From: Planctomycetota bacterium
Lineage (GTDB): Bacteria; Planctomycetota; Planctomycetia; Pirellulales; PNKZ01
DNA: 64,000 nucleotides
Assembly (NCBI GenBank): GCA_018242585.1
Contig: JAFEBQ010000037.1
Coordinates: 1-64,000, forward strand
Direction of reading: 5' to 3'
Within the stretch, counting starts at the first letter, position 1, and each line of letters opens with the position of its first letter. Under the pieces are notes generated by a model. The model was not told the DNA's origin, searched no databases, and was given only the letters and a program-made list of their open reading frames with translations. Shown here piece after piece: positions 28,679 to 36,205 of the stretch. Made by a program: the position numbers and the translations under genes.

Positions 28679-30067
28679 ATGCCGATCGAGGAAAGCGACG
28701 TAGTGGCTCGACCTGGTACTGACATTTCGCGGCGTGATTGGCTGGCCGGCGCGGCGGCCGGCGCAATGCTTGGTCCTTCGCTTGCTTTTGCGCAATCGAC
28801 CGGAAAGCGTCGCCCGCGCGTAGCGGCGCTCTTCACCGAGCTGCGATTACGCTCGCACGCCTACAACATCCTGGAAAGCTTCTTCAAGCCGTACTTGTTT
28901 TGCGGCGAGTTGGTCGACCCGGGCTGCGACGTCGTCTCGTTCTATGCCGATCAATTCCCCGATGGCGACATGGCCCGGGACGTGTCAGCGCGGTTCAACG
29001 TGCCGCTGTACACGACAATTGACCAGGCGCTGTGTTGCGGCGGGCGCGAATTGGCGGTCGACGCGGTGTTGTTGATCGGCGAGCATGGCGACTATCCGCT
29101 CAACGAGCACGGCGTGCGGATGTATCCGCGGAAGCAATTCTTCGACCAGGCGGTCGCGGTCATGCGCCGGTCGAACCGATTCGTGCCGCTGTTCAATGAC
29201 AAACATCTGTCGTACCGCTGGGACTGGGCCCGCGAGATGTTCGACACGGCCCGGGCGAACCAGATGCCGTTGCTGTTGGGCAGCTCGGTGCCGCTGGCCC
29301 AGCGGCTGCCCGCACTTGAATTGCCTCGCGACGCCGAGATCGAAACGGCCATTGCCGTCCACGGTGGGCCGCTCGAAGCGTACGGCTTTCATGGGCTGGA
29401 ACTGTTGCAATCGTTCGTCGAAGCCCGGCGCGGCGGCGAAACCGGCATTCGCAGCGTGGAAGTTGTCGAACGGAAGGGACTGTTTCGGCCCGACATGCTT
29501 CGTGGCGACGAGGAATCCCCCTGGTGGCTAGCGATGTTCCGTGCCGCCATGCGCGCCCATCGCGACGCCGACCAGCAAACCGGACGAAAAGGTGGCGACG
29601 GTCAGCCCGGTTGCGAAGATCAACGGATCGACCATGCTATGTTGATCAACTACGCCGACGGCCTGCGCGGCGCGGTGATCAAAGTGGGCAGCAGTTCCAG
29701 CCGGTGGGATTTCGCCTGTCAGTTGCGCGGCGAGCAGGAGCCGCGAGCCACGGCAATGTACAACGGCCCGTGGGGAAACCGCTGTCTGTTTCGAGCGTTG
29801 TCCCACGCGATTCAACATCTGTTCGTGACGGGCCAGGAGCCCTATCCGGCCGAGCGGACGTTGCTAACCACCGGCGCCTTGGCGGCCGCAGTCCAGTCGC
29901 ACGCCCAAGGCAAGCCGATCGAGACGCCCGAGTTGAACATCACCTACCGCGCGACCGACTGGCGCGCGTTCCGCGAAAACGGCGAGAGCTGGAAAAAGAT
30001 CACGACCGACACGCCAGAGCCAGCGACCTTTGAACCCGGCGACGCGGCATTGATTAAGGGACGCTAG
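28679..30067 (+). CDS. Tat-exported protein of unknown function
   Basis: 462 residues from ATG 28679. A twin-arginine leader is clear (DISRRDWLAGAAAGAMLGPS, then LAFAQS). The mature protein begins RRPRVAALFTELRLRSHAYN and contains VLLIGEHGDYPLNEHGVRMYP, PLFNDKHLSYRWDWAREMFD and RIDHAMLINYADGLRGAVIK. Such proteins are frequent in planctomycete genomes without assigned function; part of the N-terminal half has a Rossmann-like alternation. No catalytic motif can be named. Confidence 0.8.
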   Translation: MPIEESDVVARPGTDISRRDWLAGAAAGAMLGPSLAFAQSTGKRRPRVAALFTELRLRSHAYNILESFFKPYLFCGELVDPGCDVVSFYADQFPDGDMARDVSARFNVPLYTTIDQALCCGGRELAVDAVLLIGEHGDYPLNEHGVRMYPRKQFFDQAVAVMRRSNRFVPLFNDKHLSYRWDWAREMFDTARANQMPLLLGSSVPLAQRLPALELPRDAEIETAIAVHGGPLEAYGFHGLELLQSFVEARRGGETGIRSVEVVERKGLFRPDMLRGDEESPWWLAMFRAAMRAHRDADQQTGRKGGDGQPGCEDQRIDHAMLINYADGLRGAVIKVGSSSSRWDFACQLRGEQEPRATAMYNGPWGNRCLFRALSHAIQHLFVTGQEPYPAERTLLTTGALAAAVQSHAQGKPIETPELNITYRATDWRAFRENGESWKKITTDTPEPATFEPGDAALIKGR

Positions 30068-30126
30068 ACGCAAAGTTCCGACAAAACCGGTATCGCATCG
30101 CTCGAAGTGAGGGTTAGAATGAAGCG

Positions 30127-30384
30127 ATGAACATGACCAGTATCCTCGATCGATTCCTTGAGCCGGTGACGCAAATTCTGCCGCCTGACACGGCACGGCA
30201 GATAGTCGATTTGCGTCTCGATGCGCAATTGCAGGCGCGACTCGACGCCTTGGCGGAAAAAGCCAATCAAGGGACGTTGATGCCGGAAGAGCGCGAGGAA
30301 TACGCCGAATATGTCGAGGGGCTGGACCTCATCGCCATATTCAAGATGAAAGCCCGTGCCGCGTTGCGGCGTCAGGCGTCATGA
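30127..30384 (+). CDS. Small partner protein of an HNH gene
   Basis: 85 residues, all-helical and charged (LRLDAQLQARLDALAEKANQ, then MPEEREEYAEYVEGLDLIAI, KMKARAALRRQ). Its TGA overlaps the HNH ATG by four bases (ATGA). Small genes of this kind next to an HNH gene recur, as I recall, in cyanobacteria and planctomycetes. It could be an antitoxin-like or accessory subunit; this is inference. Confidence 0.7.
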   Translation: MNMTSILDRFLEPVTQILPPDTARQIVDLRLDAQLQARLDALAEKANQGTLMPEEREEYAEYVEGLDLIAIFKMKARAALRRQAS

Positions 30385-30791
30385 TCGACGCGGCGACACG
30401 AGAGCTGGTGCGGCAAAGAGCGGGCAACCGCTGCGAGTATTGCCTGCTTCCTCAAGACGCCGACGAAGCGCGGTTTCACGTCGAGCATATTTTGGCCCAA
30501 CAGCACGCGCCGCCGGGCATCGATGAACCCGATAACTTGGCCCTCGCGTGCCATCGCTGCAATCTGCACAAAGGGCCGAATCTGAGCAGCGTCGATCCAA
30601 CGACCGGCGACATTATTGTGCTATTTCATCCGCGCCGTGATCAATGGCGCGCGCATTTTGCGTTACAGGGAGCGGCGATCACCGGATTGACGCCGACCGG
30701 ACGGGCGACCGCCCAACTGTTGCAATTCAATGCGCGGCGCCGACTTGAATTCCGCGAGGGGTTGATCGCCGAAGGACGATTCGGCGTCTAG
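30381..30791 (+). CDS. HNH endonuclease
   Basis: 136 residues. The zinc-stabilised HNH nuclease is shown by RCEYC (Cys18, Cys21), the catalytic region FHVEHILAQQH (His36), and LACHRCNLHKGPNL (Cys57, Cys60, Asn61, Lys64). The C-terminal half (FHPRRDQWRAHFALQG, then GRATAQLLQFN) is a small accessory domain common to this subgroup. Starts within the stop of the 85-residue partner. It likely cuts DNA; whether for defence, toxin action or repair is unknown. Confidence 0.88.
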   Translation: MIDAATRELVRQRAGNRCEYCLLPQDADEARFHVEHILAQQHAPPGIDEPDNLALACHRCNLHKGPNLSSVDPTTGDIIVLFHPRRDQWRAHFALQGAAITGLTPTGRATAQLLQFNARRRLEFREGLIAEGRFGV

Positions 30792-32117
30792 CTACCGCGG
30801 CAAGGTCTCGAGCATCCCAATCGCGGCCCAGGTGCTGGCCCAGTAGGTGTAGACGGCGTCGCCGAGCTTGGTGTCTTCCTTCTTATTGGCGCTGATCACC
30901 TTCAGGCCTTGCGGCCACGAGCCATCGGCGGCCTGGTTCGCCACCAGGTATTGCCAGGCGCGCCCCACCGCGGCGTCGCGGCCGTCGCACCCCAAGCGGC
31001 CGAGGCCGTACAACACCATGCCGGTCGTGTAGGCGTCGCTCTCCTCGCGCTCTTTGAGATAGCCCCAACCGCCATCGGCGTGTTGCAATTTGATCAGTTC
31101 GGCCGTCAGTTCCTTGGCGCGATCATGCTGGCTGTCGGCTTCAGCTAATAGCGTCTCGAGCAGCAATTGCTCGGTCGTCACGCCCGGCTTGGCTGCTTTG
31201 AGGAACTCGCGGCCCCGTTGCAAGGCGGCTTGGGCATCGGCGGGCAAATCGCCGGCCGACGCCAATGCCCAGACGGCCCACATCGCGGTGACCACCTTGG
31301 CCTCATCCAGCGAACGCTGCTGCCCGCGGAACTGGCCGGCGATGGGCCACGAGCCGTCTTTGGCCTGGAACTTGGCCATGCCGGACAAAAGCTCCAAGCG
31401 ATCTTCCGCTGGCTTGTTCGCGGCGCGATCAGCGCGGGCCAACAGCAACGCCGTCTGTTGGTTGGCGTCGCCCGAGGAACCGGCCCCTCCCTGCTTGGTC
31501 TTGGCGGCCGCGTCGGTCACTGGCTTGCCGTGCGCCGCCAGTAATTCGTCACCCAGGTTTTTCGCCAGCGCGGCGTCGAAATCGTCGGCGAACACGAACC
31601 GCTGATCCTTCAGCTTGCCAAGCTTTTTGGTGACTTCTTCGGGAAACTTCTTGCCATCTTCGAACTTCTTCAGCAGGTCGCCGGTGACGTTAAAGAACAC
31701 CGCGCGGCGCAGGCCGTTGCTCGTGGCCCATTCGCTCCAGCGCGCGAGCTTGGCCGTGTCGACCGGCAGTCCCCGTTCGTGGGCCGACTGCGTCGCCCAG
31801 ACCATCGACGGCACCTGGTGGCAACTGATGCAGGCGTTCTTTTGCATCCAGGCCAGCCCTTCGCGCTCGATGAAGGGCAAGCTTTGCTCGACGGCGGTTC
31901 GGACCTGGGCCGGCGTCGCCGATCCGTCGGGCACTTTCACCGCGGGAGTCGACGCTTTGGAAGTGGGGCCTGCGGCAGGCGCGGCCTGGGGCTTTTTGCT
32001 GGCTGTCGCACCGGCCACGGGCGTGTCTTCCTCTTTCGACGCCGGGTCGGCGGCAAGGGCCTGGCCCAAGGCAAACAGCGCGAACCAACCGATCACGGCA
32101 AAGGCAGGCGACTTCAC
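30792..32117 (-). CDS. Exported CxxCH protein with alpha/alpha-toroid repeats
   Basis: 441 residues, GTG start at 32117 with GGAG nine bases upstream. Signal peptide FAVIGWFALFALGQALAA, then a low-complexity Ala/Lys/Pro linker (residues 24-70). A single heme-c type motif lies in NACISCHQVPSMVWA. The C-terminal two thirds carry squalene-cyclase/prenyltransferase-like repeats: KDGSWPIAGQFRGQQ, LQHADGGWGYLKEREESDAY, TTGMVLYGLGRLG and NQAADGSWPQG. Catalytic residues of terpene cyclases are not evident. It may be a periplasmic heme protein of unknown role. It converges with the HNH gene with no gap. Confidence 0.8.
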   Translation of the reverse strand: MKSPAFAVIGWFALFALGQALAADPASKEEDTPVAGATASKKPQAAPAAGPTSKASTPAVKVPDGSATPAQVRTAVEQSLPFIEREGLAWMQKNACISCHQVPSMVWATQSAHERGLPVDTAKLARWSEWATSNGLRRAVFFNVTGDLLKKFEDGKKFPEEVTKKLGKLKDQRFVFADDFDAALAKNLGDELLAAHGKPVTDAAAKTKQGGAGSSGDANQQTALLLARADRAANKPAEDRLELLSGMAKFQAKDGSWPIAGQFRGQQRSLDEAKVVTAMWAVWALASAGDLPADAQAALQRGREFLKAAKPGVTTEQLLLETLLAEADSQHDRAKELTAELIKLQHADGGWGYLKEREESDAYTTGMVLYGLGRLGCDGRDAAVGRAWQYLVANQAADGSWPQGLKVISANKKEDTKLGDAVYTYWASTWAAIGMLETLPR

Positions 32118-32261
32118 GGCAGGAAACTCCGACGGCAGGGGAGCGGGCGAGATATTAAGTATAACGAACGGCCGTTACACCTGTTTTCCCCGCGGTTTTG
32201 ACCGGTAAAGGTCACTTCGCACCAAGCCGACGAGTTACGAGGTATCGAAGGCGGCCGGCAC

Positions 32262-33011
32262 TCAACCGGTTAGTTGGCGCGTCTGGCGGAACGCATTGGG
32301 CGAGACGCCGACCGTGCGCTTGAAATTGCGCGTGAACGCGCTGTGGTCGGCATAGCCGCAGTCGAACGCGATCTGGGCAATCGGCTCGTCGGTCGTCAAC
32401 AGCCGGCGGCTGGCTTCGTCGAGCCGGCATTTCTGAATGAACTGGGCGGTGGTCAATTGAAAGACCGCGCGCATCCGCTGGTCAAGTCGATAGATCGACA
32501 AGCGCTCCCGCGCGGCCAGTTCGCCGACATTCAATTCGTCACTCAAGTGAGATTGCACATACTCAACCACTCGTGCCATCAGCGCGTAGTCCGGCGACTG
32601 GGCGTTGGGGCCGATCAAATCGCGTGACACGCCGACCAGCCCCAGCGCCTCGCCGCGCCGGCCCAGCAGCGGAATCTTTTCGGTTAGGCACCAGCCTCGG
32701 ACCCCACCGGCGCGAAGGTGCAGTTCCAATCGATCGTGAATCGGGGTGCGCGAGGCGATGACCTGCTCGTCCTGGGTCTGGTAATGCCCGCCCAGGGGCG
32801 CAGGAAAGATCTCGCTCGTCGTGCGGCCGATCAGCGATTGCTTGTCGGGCACGCGACAGCGCTCGACCAGTGTCTGGTTGACCACCACATACCGGGCTTG
32901 CCGGTCTTTGACGAAGAACACCACGTCAGGCAGGCAATCGAACAGCGCTTCGCCCGTGAATGTCACTGGCAAGCTTTCGAAAAACGCCCGTTGAAACTCA
33001 GTGGTTGTCAT
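32262..33011 (-). CDS. AraC-family transcriptional regulator with PAS sensor
   Basis: 249 residues from ATG 33011 (the open frame extends upstream without support). Residues about 15-130 form a PAS domain (LFDCLPDVVFFVKDRQARYV, VVNQTLVERC, GRTTSEIFPAPLGGHY). The C-terminal 100 residues are an AraC double HTH (NVGELAARERLSIYRLDQRM, and ITFDCGYADH-type element seen here as IAFDCGYADHSAFTRNFKR, then GVSPNAFRQ). It likely senses a small molecule and controls neighbours or itself; the divergent gene at 33136 is the nearest candidate target. Confidence 0.92.
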   Translation of the reverse strand: MTTTEFQRAFFESLPVTFTGEALFDCLPDVVFFVKDRQARYVVVNQTLVERCRVPDKQSLIGRTTSEIFPAPLGGHYQTQDEQVIASRTPIHDRLELHLRAGGVRGWCLTEKIPLLGRRGEALGLVGVSRDLIGPNAQSPDYALMARVVEYVQSHLSDELNVGELAARERLSIYRLDQRMRAVFQLTTAQFIQKCRLDEASRRLLTTDEPIAQIAFDCGYADHSAFTRNFKRTVGVSPNAFRQTRQLTG

Positions 33012-33135
33012 ACGGACTATGCGCAATACAAAGTGTCGGCTCGCGGCAATGGTAAGGGTTACTGGACGCGCCAAGTCTAGAATACACCCTGGTTCGGCCA
33101 CGGAGAACTACTGTCCCCTAGCCCAGGTCATCGCG

Positions 33136-34086
33136 ATGCCAATGTCTCATCTGCGAACACTGTTAATGGGTGTTTTCTCCTGTATTTCTGGTTCCTTGAT
33201 GTCTGCCGAGTGGGTCGTCACCGCGCCGCCGACGGAACTGAAGTTGCCGGCGCATTATCAGAAATACGTCAGCGTCCACGGCTATCCGGTCGTGGCCTGC
33301 GCACGGGTCAACGACTATGCGCTGAAAGAAGCGGCCTATCTGGTCGATCAGATGCTGGCCCATCGGCCCGATGTGCGCGAGGCGATGATTCACAGCGGTT
33401 CGCGCTTGATCGTCATGGCTCACGACGAGTTCACCACCGATGTGCCGGAACACGCCCGATTGAAACCGAAGGATTACTGGGACGCGCGAGCCCGCGGCCT
33501 GGGGGGCTCGAAGACCGATCCGGTCTGTTCGTGCGGTGAGGAGAACTTGCTCGGCTACGTGGGGGATCCGTACAGCGCCGAGAACATCCTGATCCACGAA
33601 TTCGCCCACAACATTCACCATCGTGGACTCGAGAACCTGGACCCGACGTTCGACACCCGGCTCGAAGCCGCCTATCAAGCCGCGATGAAAGCCGGCTTGT
33701 GGCGCGGCGTGTACGCCAGCACGAACCGGTCGGAGTATTTCGCCGAGGGGGTGCAGTCCTGGTTCAACAACAATCGCGAGCACGACAGCGATCACAACCA
33801 CGTCAACACGCGCGACGAGCTGATCGCCTATGACTCGGCCTTGGCGGCGCTGTGCCGCGAAGTATTTGGCGAGACGGTGCTGGTCTATACCAAGCCGGCC
33901 ACGCGGCTGCGCGATCACTTGGCTGGTTACGACCCTGCGCAAGCCCCCAAGTTCGTCTGGCCCGAACGACTCAAGCGACAGCGCGAGGAGATCGCCGCCA
34001 AGGCGCGCGAGCGCAATCAGAAAGCCAACCAGTCATCCACCGCGTCCCCGCAACCCGCCGCGAGCGACGCCAATGCCCGACAATAA
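33136..34086 (+). CDS. Exported HExxH metallopeptidase-like protein
   Basis: 316 residues. A signal sequence (MPMSHLRTLLMGVFSCISGS) is followed by a domain with ENILIHEFAHNIHHRGLE (HExxH zinc site) and SEYFAEGVQSWFN, where the Glu is a candidate third ligand. This resembles the anthrax-lethal-factor/gluzincin-like secreted peptidases of planctomycetes. The C-terminus is a charged helix and Ser/Ala tail. It overlaps the next gene by 14 bases, so it is translationally linked with the sulfotransferase-like protein. Confidence 0.82.
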   Translation: MPMSHLRTLLMGVFSCISGSLMSAEWVVTAPPTELKLPAHYQKYVSVHGYPVVACARVNDYALKEAAYLVDQMLAHRPDVREAMIHSGSRLIVMAHDEFTTDVPEHARLKPKDYWDARARGLGGSKTDPVCSCGEENLLGYVGDPYSAENILIHEFAHNIHHRGLENLDPTFDTRLEAAYQAAMKAGLWRGVYASTNRSEYFAEGVQSWFNNNREHDSDHNHVNTRDELIAYDSALAALCREVFGETVLVYTKPATRLRDHLAGYDPAQAPKFVWPERLKRQREEIAAKARERNQKANQSSTASPQPAASDANARQ

Positions 34087-34855
34087 ACCACTGCGAATCG
34101 CCATGTGGTCGGGGCCGCGGAACATCTCGACGGCCCTGATGCGAAGCTGGGAAAACCGGCTTGACACGCTGGTCCGCGACGAGCCGTTCTACGCTTATTA
34201 CCTGGCGCTGACCGGCGCGCCACACCCCCTGGCGGCGGAAATCATCGCCCAAGGCCCGACCGATTGGCGCGCGGTCGTCGAGGAAATGTGCCACGCCCCG
34301 CTCGGCGGCCACGCGATTCACTATCAAAAGCAGATGACGCATCATCTGTTGCCCGAGGTCGATCGCAACTGGCTCGCCGCGCTGACCAACTGCTTTCTGA
34401 TTCGTCATCCGGCCGAGGTGATCGCCTCGTACTTGAAAAAGAATTACCGGCCGACGGCCGAGGATCTGGGCTTTCCCCAACAGCTTGATATCTTCGCCAC
34501 CGTCGAGCGGCTGACCGGGACGACGCCCCTGGTGATCGACGCGGCTGATGTGCTCCACGACCCGCACGCCATGTTGACAACGCTTTGCGAGCGGCTAGGC
34601 GTTGAGTTCAGCGAGGCGATGATCGCCTGGCCGGCGGGCTATCGGTCGAGCGACGGCATCTGGGCGCCGCACTGGTATGGCGAGGTGGTGCGCACGACCG
34701 GCTTTGCCCCTTATCGGCCCCAGCCGCGCGAAGTGCCCGACGACCTGCGCGAGGTCCATACCGAATCGCTGGCGTGCTACGAACGACTGTACGCGGTTCG
34801 TTTGCTGCCGTCGTCGGCCGCGCGCCACGCCAAATCTCCTTCGCTCAGCCGTTAG
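34073..34855 (+). CDS. Sulfotransferase-like P-loop protein
   Basis: 260 residues from ATG 34073. The N-terminus (LRIAMWSGPRNISTALMRSW) has the PAPS/nucleotide-binding signature of sulfotransferase-like proteins, with ENRLDTLVRDEPFYAYYL next and NCFLIRHPAEVIASYLKKNY as the 3'-phosphate-binding element. It has no signal peptide. The next gene (34865) is a class IV aminotransferase. In plants, as I recall, a protein with this kind of N-terminal domain is fused to a branched-chain-aminotransferase-like domain. Transfer of sulfate is not demonstrated; the domain might bind another nucleotide or phosphate. Confidence 0.82.
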   Translation: MPDNKPLRIAMWSGPRNISTALMRSWENRLDTLVRDEPFYAYYLALTGAPHPLAAEIIAQGPTDWRAVVEEMCHAPLGGHAIHYQKQMTHHLLPEVDRNWLAALTNCFLIRHPAEVIASYLKKNYRPTAEDLGFPQQLDIFATVERLTGTTPLVIDAADVLHDPHAMLTTLCERLGVEFSEAMIAWPAGYRSSDGIWAPHWYGEVVRTTGFAPYRPQPREVPDDLREVHTESLACYERLYAVRLLPSSAARHAKSPSLSR

Positions 34856-34864
34856 GCGAACCCC

Positions 34865-35770
34865 ATGCAACAACAATTCAACGCGCGGAATCGCGAGCTG
34901 ATCATCAACATCAACGGCCGGCTGCTGCACCGCAACGAAGCGGGCATCAGTCCGTTCGACTCGGCCGTGCAGGGCGGAGACGCGGTCTGGGAAGGGTTGC
35001 GACTTTACCGCGGTCGCATCTTCCGGCTCGACGCGCACTTGGACCGCTTGTTCGGCTCGGCCAAGGCGTTGGCCTTTGCCCACGTGCCGACCCGCGAGGC
35101 AATTGTCCTGGAAATCGAGCGCACCTTGGCCGCCAATCGGATGTTCGACGGCGTCCACATCAGGCTCACGCTCACCCGCGGCGTGAAGGTCACCTCGGGC
35201 ATGGACCCGCGACTCAATCAGAACGGGCCGACGTTGATCGTGCTGGCCGAGCACAAGCCGCCCGTCTACGACAAGTCGGGCCTGACTTTGATGACAAGCT
35301 CGGTGCGTCGTCCGCCCCCCGATTGCCTGGACCCCAAAATTCATCACAACAATCTGCTGCCGAGCATCTTGGCCAAGATCGAAGCCAACGCGGCCGGCGC
35401 CGACGACGCGCTGATGCTCGACCAGCGCGGCTTCGTGGCCGAGACGAACGCCACGCACGTGTTCTTTGTGGCCCGCGGCGTGGTGCATACTAGCCGCACC
35501 GTGGCCTGTCCCGAGGGGATCACGCGGGCCGCGGTGCTGGAACTTTGCGGCCGGCACAACATTCCGCACGACGTCGGCGATTACACGTTAACCGACATCT
35601 ATCGGGCCGACGAGGTGTTTTGCTCGGGCACGATGGGAGAACTGGCCCCGGTGCTGAAGGTCGACGGCCGCACGATCGGCACAGGTCGCGTCGGTTCGAT
35701 CACGCAACGACTGTCGCAACTCTTTGCCGAGTTGACGGCCAGCGAAGGGACAATCGTGGCGGTGGAATAA
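34865..35770 (+). CDS. Class IV aminotransferase (branched-chain/D-amino-acid type)
   Basis: 301 residues. PLP fold type IV: NINGRLLHRNEAGISPFDSA at the N-terminus, GDAVWEGLRLYRGRIFRLDAH cofactor pocket, the PLP lysine in CLDPKIHHNNLLPSILAKIE, ETNATHVFFV phosphate contact, and VFCSGTMGELAPVLKVDGR near the end. It could be an IlvE-like, D-amino-acid or aminodeoxychorismate-lyase-like enzyme; sequence alone cannot decide. It follows the sulfotransferase-like gene by 9 bases with an AGGCGAA ribosome binding site. Confidence 0.9.
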   Translation: MQQQFNARNRELIININGRLLHRNEAGISPFDSAVQGGDAVWEGLRLYRGRIFRLDAHLDRLFGSAKALAFAHVPTREAIVLEIERTLAANRMFDGVHIRLTLTRGVKVTSGMDPRLNQNGPTLIVLAEHKPPVYDKSGLTLMTSSVRRPPPDCLDPKIHHNNLLPSILAKIEANAAGADDALMLDQRGFVAETNATHVFFVARGVVHTSRTVACPEGITRAAVLELCGRHNIPHDVGDYTLTDIYRADEVFCSGTMGELAPVLKVDGRTIGTGRVGSITQRLSQLFAELTASEGTIVAVE

Positions 35771-35999
35771 CCCCGCTCAAGGCGACGTGGCCAAGGCCGC
35801 GCCATTTCGTCACGTTCTCGGTCGAGCCGGTGAACAACCCGCCATCGGTGCGCGGCTCGGCGCTGCCCACGAGGACCAGATCGCAATTGCCGCCGGCGCT
35901 GGCGTTGATTCATAGCGTGGCGTGCGGAATAAAGGCGTCGAAGATACCGCCGACCGCGGGGACATGCCAGTCGCCTGACGGTCGGGTATACTTCGGCAT
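35771..35999 (-). pseudogene. Probable gene remnant on the minus strand
   Basis: Read on the minus strand from an ATG at 35999, a protein-like frame begins MPKYTRPSGDWHVPAVGGIF and continues with good codon use, interrupted by one in-frame TGA between HATL and INASAGGN, then goes on NCDLVLVGSAEPRTDGGLFT to TKWRGLGHVALSG before running into the aminotransferase gene. A single C-to-T change could have created the stop. Alternatively this is chance in G+C-rich DNA. The 245-base gap holds nothing else. Confidence 0.35.
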
Positions 36000-36016
36000 T
36001 GATGCCCCACGAACGC

Positions 36017-36090
<74 letters not shown>

Positions 36091-36205
36091 CTCTCGTCAC
36101 CTGAACCTTTGTCGATCCGTAATGCGGATGGCTCGTTGTATTGCTCGCGACCGCAACGACAGCACCAGATACATCACATCGCAGATGCACAACTAAGGAA
36201 AGCTC

